Below are positions 18,441 to 27,844 of a stretch of DNA of 64,000 nt, in pieces. The notes below the pieces were generated by a model that was not told where the DNA came from, searched no databases, and worked only from the letters and a program-made list of their open reading frames with translations. The first letter of the stretch is position 1. Each line of letters starts with the position of its first letter. Source of the stretch: Acidobacteriota bacterium. GTDB taxonomy: Bacteria; Acidobacteriota; Terriglobia; Acidiferrales; UBA7541. A program made the translations under genes and the position numbers. The stretch lies in contig QHYK01000054.1 in assembly GCA_003224085.1 (NCBI GenBank), forward strand, positions 1 through 64,000. Reading direction: 5' to 3'.

Positions 18441-19190
18441 GAGGCTATCCTTTCGTGATTTATCGTTCGGAAGGGACACAATGAATGACGCGCCAAATGG
18501 ACATACTCCGAACCTCATTGGAGGCGCCATCCGTTGGCTTAAGCATCGTTTCACTGACCAAGAAACGGAGTTAGCGTTCTTGTTTGGGTTGCGGAAGACA
18601 TACTCCAGAATCGTGAGGGACCGACGGATTCAAATGGCCTGCGGAGAATCTGGCAGTCCAAACAGAAGCTCAAACCGACCTGGCAGGCAACCAGCGTAAT
18701 TGTCTGTACAGATCCTGATTTCTGTCGCACTGGATTGGGGTAGCGGGAGGGACTCGCCCGCAACCAATCCGAACAGAGATCAAACCGGCCTCGCAGCGTC
18801 CTACGGGCATTATGCATACAACTGGAGTACTGCAATGATCGAGACACATAACTAAAGTTCTTGAAAATTTCCACATCACCTCGCCTTGCGAATTCCTTGC
18901 CGCAAGCCCATCATCGTCGCGTTATGTGGTAAATACGACGTCCTAGATTTAATTGATTGGTGCAGTTTTTCCTGCCCCTTGCTGCTCGCTCCGAGGACAG
19001 CGAACAGAAGACGAACAAAAAAGGCAATTTGCGCAATGCGCGGATGTTCGCAGAAAGAAGAGGCGGACTCTCTATACAAGGCTAATTTTCCTGGCAAATG
19101 CCCGCAAGAGAAGTATTTTGGCTAAGTTGGCTGATGCCCACGCGCGCAGAGCTCTCCTCGGACATTGCGTGAAGCGGCGTCTGGGGTGAG
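18441..19190. other. Long non-coding stretch with imperfect repeats
   Basis: These 750 bases lie upstream of the peroxidase gene and downstream of the LuxR-type gene. No convincing frame is present on either strand. Three related 18-20 base words built on TCAAACCGGCCTCGCAG occur near 18628, 18668 and 18779, and a long hairpin (listed separately) lies between the last two. The peroxidase promoter should be in the part nearest 18441. Confidence 0.5.
18718..18780. ncRNA. Candidate structured RNA or hairpin element
   Basis: Nested inverted repeats span 63 bases. The outer arms are ATTTCTGT and ACAGAGAT (one mismatch), the middle arms GGATTGG and CCAATCC, and the inner arms GCGGG and CCCGC around a nine-base loop. 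The total is about 20 base pairs with small bulges. There is no U-tract on either side, so it is not a plain terminator. It may be the core of a small RNA, an attenuator or a mobile repeat. The strand is not determined. Confidence 0.35.
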
Positions 19191-19895
19191 TTAGGCATTA
19201 TTGGGAAGCGCGTTTCGAAACGGCGTGGCGGAGGTCTCAAGAACGAGGAGGTTTCTGCGTTTCTCGAGCCCGAGTTTGCTGAGAAGATTCGAGACGTGGT
19301 ACTTTGCCGTGCGTTCTGTAATGTTCAGCTGGCACGCAATCTCCTTGTTTGTGTAGTGCCTAAAAAGAAGCTGGAGCACTTGACCTTCGCGTGCCGTTAG
19401 TGATTGACCTGCCAGGAGCTGCCTATCAAGCAGTGTCTTCATCTGCTTGGCGAATGCCAGCAGCACTTCCGAAGGCACCCAGAGCCTGCCCCGGAGTAAA
19501 GCCATGGCCGCTTTTGGAAGTTGCCTCTTCCACTTATCGTGTAGCGTCACGAAACCCTCGATTCCCCAATGAAATAAGAGCATCATCTCGCTTTTATCGC
19601 TTCTTGGGGGAGGAAGAAGGGCCAGAAATCTGCTACCTGGCGAATTGGTGCGCAATCGGCTGCTCAAAGGGCCCAAAGTCAAATTCAAAGAACAACCATC
19701 CAGCAGAAAAAGCCGCGGACAATTCGACGACATGAGTGCCTCGGCTTCGGTTGCGGCATGTGGCAGGAGGCGTTTGACAAGAAACTCTTGAACAGAGAGA
19801 GCTTTCTCTATGTCGAGGGCACCCAGGTGGTGAGAGCTGACGACCTGAAGGGCGAGTTCCATAATTCGTCGGTCCATTGGTGACGAAAAACACAT
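19191..19895 (-). CDS. LuxR-family transcriptional regulator
   Basis: The C-terminal 65 residues are a LuxR/NarL helix-turn-helix (SLTAREGQVLQLLFRHYTNK, then EIACQLNITERTAKYHVSNL). The N-terminal 160 residues have receiver-like spacing (FLLDGCSLN, FLALLPP, GIEGFVTL) but lack the acidic pocket and the phospho-acceptor aspartate, so it may be a pseudo-receiver acting without phosphorylation. The ATG follows the stop of the aldo/keto reductase by four bases, so the two are probably translated together. This makes it a candidate regulator of the reductase and molybdoenzyme cluster upstream. Confidence 0.8.
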   Translation of the reverse strand: MCFSSPMDRRIMELALQVVSSHHLGALDIEKALSVQEFLVKRLLPHAATEAEALMSSNCPRLFLLDGCSLNLTLGPLSSRLRTNSPGSRFLALLPPPRSDKSEMMLLFHWGIEGFVTLHDKWKRQLPKAAMALLRGRLWVPSEVLLAFAKQMKTLLDRQLLAGQSLTAREGQVLQLLFRHYTNKEIACQLNITERTAKYHVSNLLSKLGLEKRRNLLVLETSATPFRNALPNNA

Positions 19896-19899
19896 GGGC

Positions 19900-20781
19900 T
19901 CAATCGCGCGTTCCCACCAGCTCGGGAATCCGCGAGAGCTCTTCGTATTCTAGATCGGATAGACGCAGGGAAGCCGAGGCGACGTTCTGCTCGAGGTGTT
20001 CGATTGCGGAAGTTCCTGGAATAGGCAACATCACGGGAGATCGCCCGAGGAGCCAAGCCAGCGCTATTTGCGTCGGACTCGCGCCGTGTGCCTGCGCGAT
20101 TCGGTTCAGCACCTCGCCGGCTACTTTGCCTGCCCCCAATGGGAACCAGGGAATGAAGGCAATCTCATTGCGCTCACAATAATCCACCACGTAGTCCCAT
20201 TCGCGGTCCGCAAAACTATAGCGGTTCTGCACAGAAACGATAGGGACAATTCTGCGCGCCCGCTCGATGTGCTCCTGCGTGACGTTGGACAACGCAACCA
20301 GACGAATCTTGCCTTCGTTCCGGAGCCGCGCCAGCGTTTCTACTGACGCTTCAAACGAGACCACGGGGTCTGGAATATGCAGTTGATAGACGTCGATGCG
20401 GTTCAGGCGCAATCTCTTGAGGCTTCCCTCCACCGCCTTGCGAAGGTGCGCGGGAGTGGCATCGTGAGTCCACTGATTCGGGCCGGGACGGTTCCAGCCT
20501 CCCTTGGTGGCGACTACAAGGCCGGCCGAGTAGGGAAACAGCGCTTCGGCAATCAGTTCCTCGCTTACGTATGGACCGTAGGAGTCCGCCGTATCGATGA
20601 AATTGACATCCAACTCCACGGCCCGGCGAAGAACCGCCAACGCTGCTTTCCGATCTTTTGGCGGCCCCCAAATGCCTTCGCCGGTAAGGCGCATCGCGCC
20701 GAAGCCGAGACGGTGCACGGAAATCTCCCCGCCCAGCGAAACGTCTCCAGCCAAACTTGCAGAAAGTTCTTTCTTGTTCAT
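19900..20781 (-). CDS. Aldo/keto reductase
   Basis: A complete 293-residue (beta/alpha)8 NADPH-dependent oxidoreductase. The catalytic tetrad is visible: Asp and Tyr in [15 protein letters not shown], Lys in VVATKGGW, and His in VYQLHIPDP. The NADPH-binding end is LPIPGTSAIEHLEQNVAS. The start at 20781 has GGAGGG upstream. The family reduces small aldehydes and ketones. It lies in a run of same-strand redox genes and ends four bases before the LuxR-type gene. A second, broken copy lies at 15342-15974. Confidence 0.92.
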   Translation of the reverse strand: MNKKELSASLAGDVSLGGEISVHRLGFGAMRLTGEGIWGPPKDRKAALAVLRRAVELDVNFIDTADSYGPYVSEELIAEALFPYSAGLVVATKGGWNRPGPNQWTHDATPAHLRKAVEGSLKRLRLNRIDVYQLHIPDPVVSFEASVETLARLRNEGKIRLVALSNVTQEHIERARRIVPIVSVQNRYSFADREWDYVVDYCERNEIAFIPWFPLGAGKVAGEVLNRIAQAHGASPTQIALAWLLGRSPVMLPIPGTSAIEHLEQNVASASLRLSDLEYEELSRIPELVGTRD

Positions 20782-20917
20782 GATAGCCCTCCAAAATTCT
20801 GCTCTTAACAAAATCCCGACCGGCGCTCGCGATTTCAGCCGTTCAACGGCTAGCACCGAAAATGCGAAAGCTCATAGTTGCTATCTTCCCCCCGCGTCAT
20901 GCGCTCTCATATCGCTT

Positions 20918-22000
20918 CTAGCCAAGCCACTGCGGGTTGGCGTAAGTGCCGTCGAACTGATGACTCGTTTTGTAAAGCTCAAACTGGCCTGCTTCCGCGG
21001 CTTTTGCCGTTCTTGCCAGAAGCGAAGCAACTTGCGAAGAATCCATTGGTTGAAAACTGCGAGCGGCTTGAAGAGCTTGCTTCAAAATCGGGAGCGAATC
21101 GCAGCCCGTGATCACGACACTCGTGGGAAGATTCATGGCATAGTGAAGGCACTCCACGGGGGTCGCTGTTTTGCTCTCAAGAATAATGTGGTCACCCATG
21201 GGCTTCATGCCGAGCACGCCGATGTCGTTCTTGACCAGAACGGGCAAAACTTTCTTTTCGAAACTGTTGAAGTGCGCGTCCATTACGTTGAGGGGCATCT
21301 GAACGGCATCGAACGTGAATCCGTGTCTTGAAGCGGTGGCCAGCATTTTCAAATGGATATCCGGACTCTTGTGGCCCGTGAAGCCGATGAAGCGGACTTT
21401 ACCCGCCTTTTTGGCCTCGAGGAGGGCCTCCATCCCTCCGCCTTCGGCGAAAATACGATCCGGATCGGTGTCGCGGATGACTTCATGGAATTGGAGCAGA
21501 TCGATCCGCTCAGTTTGAAGGCGACGCAAAGACTCGTTGATCTGACTCGCAGCTGCAGCTTTGGTGCGTCCGTCAATCTTGGACATCAGAAATGCTTTTT
21601 GGCGATAACCGTCGCGCAGCGCGTTGCCCATGCGGATTTCACTCTCGCCGCCGTTGTAGTCCCAGCAGTTGTCGAGAAAATTGACGCCTTCATCGAGACC
21701 CGTGCGGATGACGCGAATGCTTTCCTGGGGATCCGCCTGCTTGCCAAGATGATAGCCACCGAGCCCAACGAGCGAGACTTTTTCCTTGCTGCGGCCCAAG
21801 GTTCGGTAAGGAATGCCGTTCCGGGACTCCAATTGCGCGGAGTGCTCCTCAGCGTGTGCAAGGAGAATGGATGCTGCCGCAACCCCGAGGAAATCCCGCC
21901 GGGAAATGCCGTCGTCTGCTACGGCGTGACCTTTCGAAACTGGCGGGAGATTTGGATGACATGGATCCTCTTGGCTTGGCTGATTTTTCTTGTTTCTCAT
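20918..22000 (-). CDS. Exported (Tat) aldo/keto reductase
   Basis: The N-terminus has a twin-arginine signal (SRRDFLGVAAASILLAHA), which is unusual for this family and implies folding with NADP(H) or another cofactor before export. The barrel follows, with GIPYRTLGRSKEKVSLVGLG, the Asp/Tyr pair in NFLDNCWDYNGGESE, Lys in FLMSKIDG and His in LLQFHEV. The C-terminal part resembles the short, predicted-oxidoreductase branch rather than classical reductases. The start at 22000 (MRNKKNQ) has GAGAGG upstream. It lies 78 bp after the cytochrome c gene and may take part in periplasmic sugar or aldehyde conversion. Confidence 0.9.
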   Translation of the reverse strand: MRNKKNQPSQEDPCHPNLPPVSKGHAVADDGISRRDFLGVAAASILLAHAEEHSAQLESRNGIPYRTLGRSKEKVSLVGLGGYHLGKQADPQESIRVIRTGLDEGVNFLDNCWDYNGGESEIRMGNALRDGYRQKAFLMSKIDGRTKAAAASQINESLRRLQTERIDLLQFHEVIRDTDPDRIFAEGGGMEALLEAKKAGKVRFIGFTGHKSPDIHLKMLATASRHGFTFDAVQMPLNVMDAHFNSFEKKVLPVLVKNDIGVLGMKPMGDHIILESKTATPVECLHYAMNLPTSVVITGCDSLPILKQALQAARSFQPMDSSQVASLLARTAKAAEAGQFELYKTSHQFDGTYANPQWLG

Positions 22001-22078
22001 AACCAACCTCTCTTCAATTGCCTTACGCCTTTAGGACGACAATCCATTTGCAGTTAGGACGAGTGTACGCAGTGCGAG

Positions 22079-22450
22079 CTATTTTTTTGAACGCATCGAG
22101 CGAATGTGCGTCACCAAAGCGTGAATCTGGTCCTCGCTGAGCGAAGCCTTGAAAGCAGGCATTCCGCCCTTCCCGTTCGAAATGATCTGAGCCAATTGAG
22201 CGTCCGACAGCTTTTGGACTACCGGCGAACGAAGGTCTGGAACGTTCATGCTCTTTCCCACCTCGGAGCCGCCCCCATCCTGACCGTGGCACACGGCGCA
22301 TTTCGTACGAAACGTTGCGCTGCTGACCGCATTGTCTGGAGCGGGGCCCGCCTCCACAAGCGAGACAGCATAAAGTGTAAGACCAGCAAAAAGCACAAAC
22401 AAAATTAAAGCGCCAAAGATCATATGGTGTGGGGCTTTGTCTTGATTCAT
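22079..22450 (-). CDS. Membrane-anchored mono-haem cytochrome c
   Basis: One transmembrane helix near the N-terminus (MIFGALILFVLFAGLTLYAV) anchors a small c-type domain with the haem motif CAVCH and the likely distal methionine in GKGGMPAFK. At 123 residues it is the size of class I cytochromes such as those serving as electron acceptors for periplasmic dehydrogenases. The start at 22450 follows AAGGAAAAGG. It lies 65 bp after the molybdenum subunit gene, and in related clusters such a cytochrome takes electrons from the iron-sulfur subunit. Confidence 0.9.
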   Translation of the reverse strand: MNQDKAPHHMIFGALILFVLFAGLTLYAVSLVEAGPAPDNAVSSATFRTKCAVCHGQDGGGSEVGKSMNVPDLRSPVVQKLSDAQLAQIISNGKGGMPAFKASLSEDQIHALVTHIRSMRSKK

Positions 22451-22515
22451 AACCTTTTCCTTTGCTTCCAACTTTCCCTTCCAGCTCCGGACACTCCCCA
22501 TCCAAGAGCAGACGG

Positions 22516-24777
22516 TCAACTCAAGCCGAGCTTGGTGATCGGCAGATCTCTCACTCGCTTGCCGGTCGCGGCAAGAATAGCGTTGCAGAACGCCGCAACA
22601 AACGGTGGCACGCCTGGCTCCCCGACACCGGCTGGTGGAGCGTCGCTGTCTACGATGTACACATTCGTCTGATAGGGCGCCTCTCCGATTCGAGCAACCG
22701 GATAATCCTGAAAATTCGATTGGTCGATGACACCCTTCGTCGCTGTAATCTCGCCGCTTCGCACAATGCTTGTGCCGAACACCGCTGCGCCCTCGAACTG
22801 AGCGCGTGTCGCCTCGGGATTCACCACCAAGCCTGCGTCCAGAACTGTATCCACGCGAGGAATCCGCACTTCACCCTGATCATTGACTTCGACTTCGACA
22901 ACCGTCGCCACATAGGTCAAGAAACTGCGGTGCGCCGCAATCCCGATGCCGGTGCCCTTGCCGTGCTTCCGCTTTCCCCATCCGGATTTTTCCGCGACCA
23001 TTTCCGTTACACGGCGCAGTCGCCCGGTTTCCCATGGATAAGCATCCATCGAAGCTCCGTAATTCGGGTACTCCACGCCTTTGAAATCGACGGTGCGCGG
23101 GCTCCCAATCAAATCGAGCAAGTAATCGAGTGGATCGCGCCCGGCCGCATGTGCCAGTTCATCCGTGAAGCATTGAATGGCAAACGCGTGGTAGATATTG
23201 GCCACTGAGCGTAACCAGCCGATGCGCACGTGAGCCTTCGCCGGCCCATTCTCGATGCGAAGATTTGGCAGATCGTAGGGAATGTCCGTCCAGCCCTGTT
23301 GCAGATGGGCAGGGTCGCCATAAACCGTGTTCACGTCAAAAATAGATGGAATCGGAGGAAAGACCGCCCGTTGCAGCCAGGCTGTCGGCTTGCCGTTGGC
23401 GCCCAAAGCGGCCTTCATGTACATGGACGCGACGGCATTGTAATAGTCAAACTTGATATCATCTTCTCGGGTCCAGACCACCTTCACCGGCCGTCCCATT
23501 TTTTTGGACAAGACAGCAGCCTCAGCAACGTAGTCGGGTTTCGACTTGCGGCCAAATCCTCCGCCGAGGAGGGTCACATGGCAAATCACATCTTCTTTCG
23601 CAATCCCTAGCTCTTTCGCAACGGTGTCTTGCACAGCTTGAGGATTCTGCGTCGGAGCCCACAGTGTCGCTTTGCCGTCTTTAAATTCCGCCAGCGCGAC
23701 CATCGGCTCCATCGAAGCGTGCGCCAGAAGGGGGACGTAGTAGTCGGCCTCATATACCTTGCCACCTTTGGCGAACACCGCGTCCGCGTCGCCAATATTG
23801 CGCACCACTTTGCACGGATTGTGCGAGGTCGCTCGCAATTCGTTCTTGTACTCGTCCGAGTTGTAGGTTTCGTTTGGTCCGTTATCCCATGAGATGCTCA
23901 GCTTCTTGCGGCCTTGGAACGCCGCCCATGTGTTATCCGCAATCACCGCGATCCCGCCGAGCGGCTGAAACGCCGGTGCCTGTTGGAATGGATCGATCGG
24001 AACAGTCTGATGCACGCCTGCGACCTTCAAGGCTTCCTTGTCGTCGTACGATTTCACTTTGCCCCCGAGAACGGGCGGGTGCTCCACCGAGGCGTACACC
24101 ATGCCGTCCGCACGAGCATCCATGCCATAGATGGCTTTCCCGGTAACAAGGGCTTCGAGGTCGTAGCTTACTTGCCCTTTGCCTATATACCGCCAGGCGC
24201 TCTTTGATTTGAACTTCAGCTCTTCTCTTTTGGGGACCGGCAATCTCGCCGCAGCGGCCGCGAGTTCACCGTAGCCAGCTCTGCGGTTCGTCGCGCGATG
24301 AACAACAACGTGTAGGTCAGTTCCGCATTCCGTCGCGGGAACACTCCACTGATGGGCCGCAGCTTGAATCAGCATGAATCGCGCCGTTGCTCCCGCTTCA
24401 CGCATCGCGTCGTAGAACGACCGTATCGAGTGCGATCCATCTGTATTCTGGTCACCGTATCGGCTGTCGCCAAGCGCTTGCTCGATCTTCACTCGCTTCC
24501 AATCCGCGTCCAATTCGTCGGCGACCACGAGCGGCAGCGTGGTGCGGCTTGTCGTGCCCATCTCCGAGCGACTGGCCACGATCCACACCTTGCCATCCGG
24601 GTCGATTCCGAGGTAGACGCTGGGATGCAAGATGGCGTGGTCGGCGTTTGTATCGTGCGGAAGTTTGGCGCCCGGCGAAAGCTTGCGGTAATAACGGACA
24701 CCCAGCACAAGCGCGCCTGCAGCGACCATGCCTCTGGTCAGAAATCGCCGTCGGCTGACATTCTCAATCTGGCTCAT
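22516..24777 (-). CDS. Molybdopterin-binding subunit of an IorB-type oxidoreductase
   Basis: The 753-residue protein is the large subunit of the xanthine-oxidase family in its isoquinoline/aldehyde-oxidoreductase branch. It starts with a twin-arginine signal ([19 protein letters not shown]). The molybdenum-cofactor signatures are GGGFGRKS and the C-terminal VGEPGVPPF with the catalytic glutamate. These enzymes hydroxylate N-heterocycles or oxidise aldehydes using water oxygen. The start overlaps the stop of the iron-sulfur subunit (ATGA). No FAD subunit is present, which fits the two-subunit periplasmic type that passes electrons to cytochrome c. Confidence 0.93.
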   Translation of the reverse strand: MSQIENVSRRRFLTRGMVAAGALVLGVRYYRKLSPGAKLPHDTNADHAILHPSVYLGIDPDGKVWIVASRSEMGTTSRTTLPLVVADELDADWKRVKIEQALGDSRYGDQNTDGSHSIRSFYDAMREAGATARFMLIQAAAHQWSVPATECGTDLHVVVHRATNRRAGYGELAAAAARLPVPKREELKFKSKSAWRYIGKGQVSYDLEALVTGKAIYGMDARADGMVYASVEHPPVLGGKVKSYDDKEALKVAGVHQTVPIDPFQQAPAFQPLGGIAVIADNTWAAFQGRKKLSISWDNGPNETYNSDEYKNELRATSHNPCKVVRNIGDADAVFAKGGKVYEADYYVPLLAHASMEPMVALAEFKDGKATLWAPTQNPQAVQDTVAKELGIAKEDVICHVTLLGGGFGRKSKPDYVAEAAVLSKKMGRPVKVVWTREDDIKFDYYNAVASMYMKAALGANGKPTAWLQRAVFPPIPSIFDVNTVYGDPAHLQQGWTDIPYDLPNLRIENGPAKAHVRIGWLRSVANIYHAFAIQCFTDELAHAAGRDPLDYLLDLIGSPRTVDFKGVEYPNYGASMDAYPWETGRLRRVTEMVAEKSGWGKRKHGKGTGIGIAAHRSFLTYVATVVEVEVNDQGEVRIPRVDTVLDAGLVVNPEATRAQFEGAAVFGTSIVRSGEITATKGVIDQSNFQDYPVARIGEAPYQTNVYIVDSDAPPAGVGEPGVPPFVAAFCNAILAATGKRVRDLPITKLGLS

Positions 24778-25229
24778 GTCGTTTCCCCCGCCGCTGCTTT
24801 AATCGCCGCGCGAATCCGCTGATACGTTCCGCAGCGGCAGATGTTCCCGGCCATCGCTTCGTCAATCTCCTGATCAGTCGGCTTCTTTTTGCTGTTCAGC
24901 AAAGATGCCGCTTGCATGATCTGTCCCACCTGGCAGTAGCCACACTGCGGCACGTTAATTTCCATCCAGGCCCGCTGAACCGGATGCAATCCGTTCTTAT
25001 CGAGGCCTTCGATCGTCGTGACTTCTTTTCCGGCCGCGTCGCGCATGGCTGTCACGCAGGATCGCATCGCTTGACCATTCACGTGGACGGTGCAGGCGCC
25101 GCAGAGTCCAACGCCGCACCCAAACTTCGATCCGGTCAGTCCCAAAACGTCGCGCAGATACCACAGTAGCGGCATTTCCGGTTCACCACCGAAAGACTGC
25201 TCAACTCTGTTGACTTTAAGTTGAATCAT
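24774..25229 (-). CDS. (2Fe-2S) subunit of an IorA-type oxidoreductase
   Basis: A 151-residue two-cluster iron-sulfur protein. The plant-type cluster is bound by [15 protein letters not shown] with a further Cys in MRSCVTA. The helical C-terminal cluster is bound by CGYCQVGQ and [10 protein letters not shown]. It carries electrons from molybdenum to an external acceptor. It has no signal of its own and should be co-exported with the Tat-bearing large subunit. AGGAGA precedes the ATG. It is the second gene after the hydroxyisobutyrate-dehydrogenase-like gene in this minus-strand series. Confidence 0.95.
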   Translation of the reverse strand: MIQLKVNRVEQSFGGEPEMPLLWYLRDVLGLTGSKFGCGVGLCGACTVHVNGQAMRSCVTAMRDAAGKEVTTIEGLDKNGLHPVQRAWMEINVPQCGYCQVGQIMQAASLLNSKKKPTDQEIDEAMAGNICRCGTYQRIRAAIKAAAGETT

Positions 25230-25310
25230 TCTCCTGCTCCTGCCCAGGACGCATGCAACAGGAATGAAATCCGGCCGACTACGTCAATGCCTTGCTCAAT
25301 CGACGCCGGA

Positions 25311-26228
25311 TCACGTACGTCCATTGCCATTAGAATCCAAATGCGCAGGTTTCTCCATTTGCAGAATCACCGCTGAAAAATCTTGCTCCGCTCCTTCGTC
25401 CGATTGCCTGGCATTGATCTCAAAAGCAGCGCTCGCGGCGGGCATTCGTGCGCCAACGGCGGCCGCGAGATCGAGAATTAGCCCGAAATCCTTGTTCATG
25501 AGGCGAATCGGAAATTGCGGGCTGTAGTCGCTCTTCATCGCTCTTTGCAGTTTGCCGACGTGCGCCGGCGCGACCACCGCAGTCTGGGACAACACGTCCA
25601 GTAAGCGATTGCGATCAAGACCAGCCTTTTCACCAAGTGCGACAGCTTCGGCAATAGCCTGCATTCCTATTCCGAGCAAAGTGTTCACCACAAGCTTCAT
25701 CGTCGCTCCGGAGCCGCTTGGCCCAAGATAAAAATATTTTTGCGCGATAACACGAAAGATCGACTCGGCAGCGTCGAAGCATTCCTTGTTTCCGCCCCCG
25801 AACAAGGTCAGCAACCCCTTTTCGGCGGCAGGAGTGCTTCCCGAGATAGTCACGTCGAGAACCTCAACTCCATGCTCTGAACCTTGTCGCGAGAGTTGCC
25901 CGGAGGTCCCCGGATACACCGTGCTCAAGTCGATGGCAAGCGAGCCGCGATGCGCATTGGCGAAGACGCCGTCAGGTCCTATATAAATGTCCTGGACAGC
26001 TTCCTCGCTGGGCAGGCACGACAGCACGACGTCGCAACTGGAGGAAAGCTCCGAAACGCTCTGCGCGACCTTGCCGCCATATTGAATGAGTTGCTCTGAC
26101 TTATTGTGGTTTCGGTCGTACGCTGTCAGCTTGAAGCCGGATTCAAGCAACCTCCGCGCAATCGGCAGGCCCATATAGCCGATCCCGGCAAATCCAAGCC
26201 TGCTGTTTTCCTGCGTGATTGGTTTCAT
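25311..26228 (-). CDS. 3-hydroxyisobutyrate dehydrogenase-family oxidoreductase
   Basis: The 305-residue protein has an N-terminal Rossmann fold with GIGYMG, the substrate motif DVTISGSTPAAEKG, and the helical domain with GSGATMKLVVNTLLG, whose Lys and Asn are catalytic in this family. It oxidises beta-hydroxyacids with NAD(P)+; 3-hydroxyisobutyrate, tartronate semialdehyde and glyoxylate-type substrates are all known. AAAGGG lies upstream of the ATG. Placement at the head of a series of aldehyde-handling genes suggests a linked pathway, but the substrate cannot be read from the sequence. Confidence 0.88.
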   Translation of the reverse strand: MKPITQENSRLGFAGIGYMGLPIARRLLESGFKLTAYDRNHNKSEQLIQYGGKVAQSVSELSSSCDVVLSCLPSEEAVQDIYIGPDGVFANAHRGSLAIDLSTVYPGTSGQLSRQGSEHGVEVLDVTISGSTPAAEKGLLTLFGGGNKECFDAAESIFRVIAQKYFYLGPSGSGATMKLVVNTLLGIGMQAIAEAVALGEKAGLDRNRLLDVLSQTAVVAPAHVGKLQRAMKSDYSPQFPIRLMNKDFGLILDLAAAVGARMPAASAAFEINARQSDEGAEQDFSAVILQMEKPAHLDSNGNGRT

Positions 26229-26535
26229 GACGCATCGCCCTTTCGCTGAGCTGCCATTTCGATTTCAAATTCCACACTACTTGAAAGCACGAGTTGTACC
26301 GTTTCGGCTTGGCAACTGCGCATTTATGCAAGATGTTGCCGGCAAGGAGGATACGGAGCTAGGCAAGGAGTAAACCCTGATCTACCGAGAGTTGCCTGTC
26401 GAATCCCTTGGACACTGTCAATCTGTTGGATTCCAGTCGTGCCGGCACCACTTGTTGTCCTTGTTGTGGAATTTCGGGTTCACACGAAGTCCCGGCCATG
26501 ATTGCGCCGAGGATCTTCAAGTGAGGTTGCTGCCA

Positions 26536-27067
26536 ATGCGAAATCGATCTTTCACACTTGCATATGGGGTCATGCTCGGAATGGCCGGTTCCGTGGTCGC
26601 TCAGGACAATAAGGAACAGCAGCCCTGTGCTCGTCAGGAGCTTGGAAGGCGATCCGGCAACGCGAGTATAACGGTGAAGAAAACAGGCGGCCTACTGCGC
26701 CCACGGCAGCGTCGCCAGAGTCATCTTCTCCGGCCTCTTGGTATATCTGGAAGCCGGCCGAACCGTAAGGCTTTTAGCCCGGGACAATCACCAACTCCTG
26801 TTTTGGTATCGCGTCCAGAGTCGCCCGGTCGATATGCAGATGTGCCATCACCAATTCCGGTGGCGTATGGGCCAGCCACTACGAAAACGATATGTCTTGA
26901 TAGAAGCTGCTCTTGAACATCTCCAGGAAGATCAGGTCGGTTTAGCCTTGCTGGCTTGTTGGCCTTCCTACGCCATAGCTCGGGTTACCGGCAGAGCGCT
27001 GGCTGCCGCGGCCAGCGTATATGGATTCCCGGTAACAAAGACGGATGCCACCCTGAATTCCACTTAG
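26536..27067 (+). pseudogene. Broken exported protein, possibly sortase-like
   Basis: A signal-peptide start (MRNRSFTLAYGVMLGMAGSV, then VAQ) begins at 26536 behind GAGG. The frame then becomes Arg/Pro-rich and unlike a folded protein. From about 26690 another frame (+1 shift) reads CAHGSVARVIFSGL, FWYRVQS and ALLACWPSYAIARVTGRAL, ending at 27067. The order His, YRV, then Cys before the end resembles the sortase fold, but key spacing is distorted and the match is weak. I read this as a frameshifted remnant. Its last four bases overlap the end of the convergent ion-channel gene. Confidence 0.35.
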
Positions 27068-27840
27068 CCTTCGACCCCTGCCCTAGATCGCGCCTGTAAC
27101 GTCATTCCAACTAATGTTGCGATCAAGATCGCGGGATAGAGTTGTCCAATGAGTGCTTCTGCCGTCGCCAGGGAGCGCGCAACCCGTTGTATAGGATAGG
27201 CGTCACCATAAGTTACGCTGGTCAGAGTGGCAAAGCTGAAGTAGATCAAAGGGCTCGGTTCACCGGTCGGAATGGCAGCGAGACCGGTCGGCGTTCCCGC
27301 GAAAGATGATTGGAAATGAATAGCGTCCGGGCGCTCCTGCAGGAGCAGCCTGTATCCGAACGCCCACGTCAGACCGATCAGCAAATATGCGGCGACTCCG
27401 CCCATGACACGGTGCACGCTAACCGGGCCTGGACGAAATGTGTGCCTCAGCGTCATGACCACCAGGATGGCGAGCCCGGATATCTTCAGCGCCGTATCGC
27501 AGCCCCAATGGCCAACCGATGGGCTGAATTCGACGATCAAATCCGCTGTGAACTCCAGGACTGTCAGCCCGACGATCAGACGCATGAGGATTCTCTGGCG
27601 AATCGTCGCGATAGCGCCCGAGAAGACCATCAACGCAAAAATCAAGTCCATTCCAATTCGCCATGGCCGCGACAGCCGAAACACAGGAACGAAAATGGTG
27701 ATGAGCACCAGGAAAGCCAGGAAGAAACTCAGTCCCCGGTCCTCAACCCAAAAAGGAAACAGCGACGCATCCGTCTGTTTGCGCACCTTACTCTTCGACC
27801 GACCGCATCGTTGTGCCCTGACTGTAATTAAATCTGACAC
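27064..27840 (-). CDS. Two-TM-pore ion channel protein
   Basis: The protein (about 258 aa) has several membrane helices and ends with the pore helix, filter and last helix of the Ion_trans_2 family: YFSFATLTSVTYGDAYPIQR, then LIGQLYPAILIATLVGMTL. The filter reads SVTYGD, with Thr in place of the usual first Gly of TVGYGD. The start is uncertain. A GTG at 27840 lies just after the stop of the metallothionein gene; the longer in-frame extension to 27978 would run through that gene. The N-terminus is strongly basic. Potassium selectivity is the family rule, not proven here. Confidence 0.8.
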   Translation of the reverse strand: MSDLITVRAQRCGRSKSKVRKQTDASLFPFWVEDRGLSFFLAFLVLITIFVPVFRLSRPWRIGMDLIFALMVFSGAIATIRQRILMRLIVGLTVLEFTADLIVEFSPSVGHWGCDTALKISGLAILVVMTLRHTFRPGPVSVHRVMGGVAAYLLIGLTWAFGYRLLLQERPDAIHFQSSFAGTPTGLAAIPTGEPSPLIYFSFATLTSVTYGDAYPIQRVARSLATAEALIGQLYPAILIATLVGMTLQARSRAGVEG

Positions 27841-27844
27841 GCGG

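Noticed and set aside
18718-18780. A rho-independent terminator
   Set aside because: The hairpin is long and bulged and has no T-run on either side, and it is far from the gene ends.
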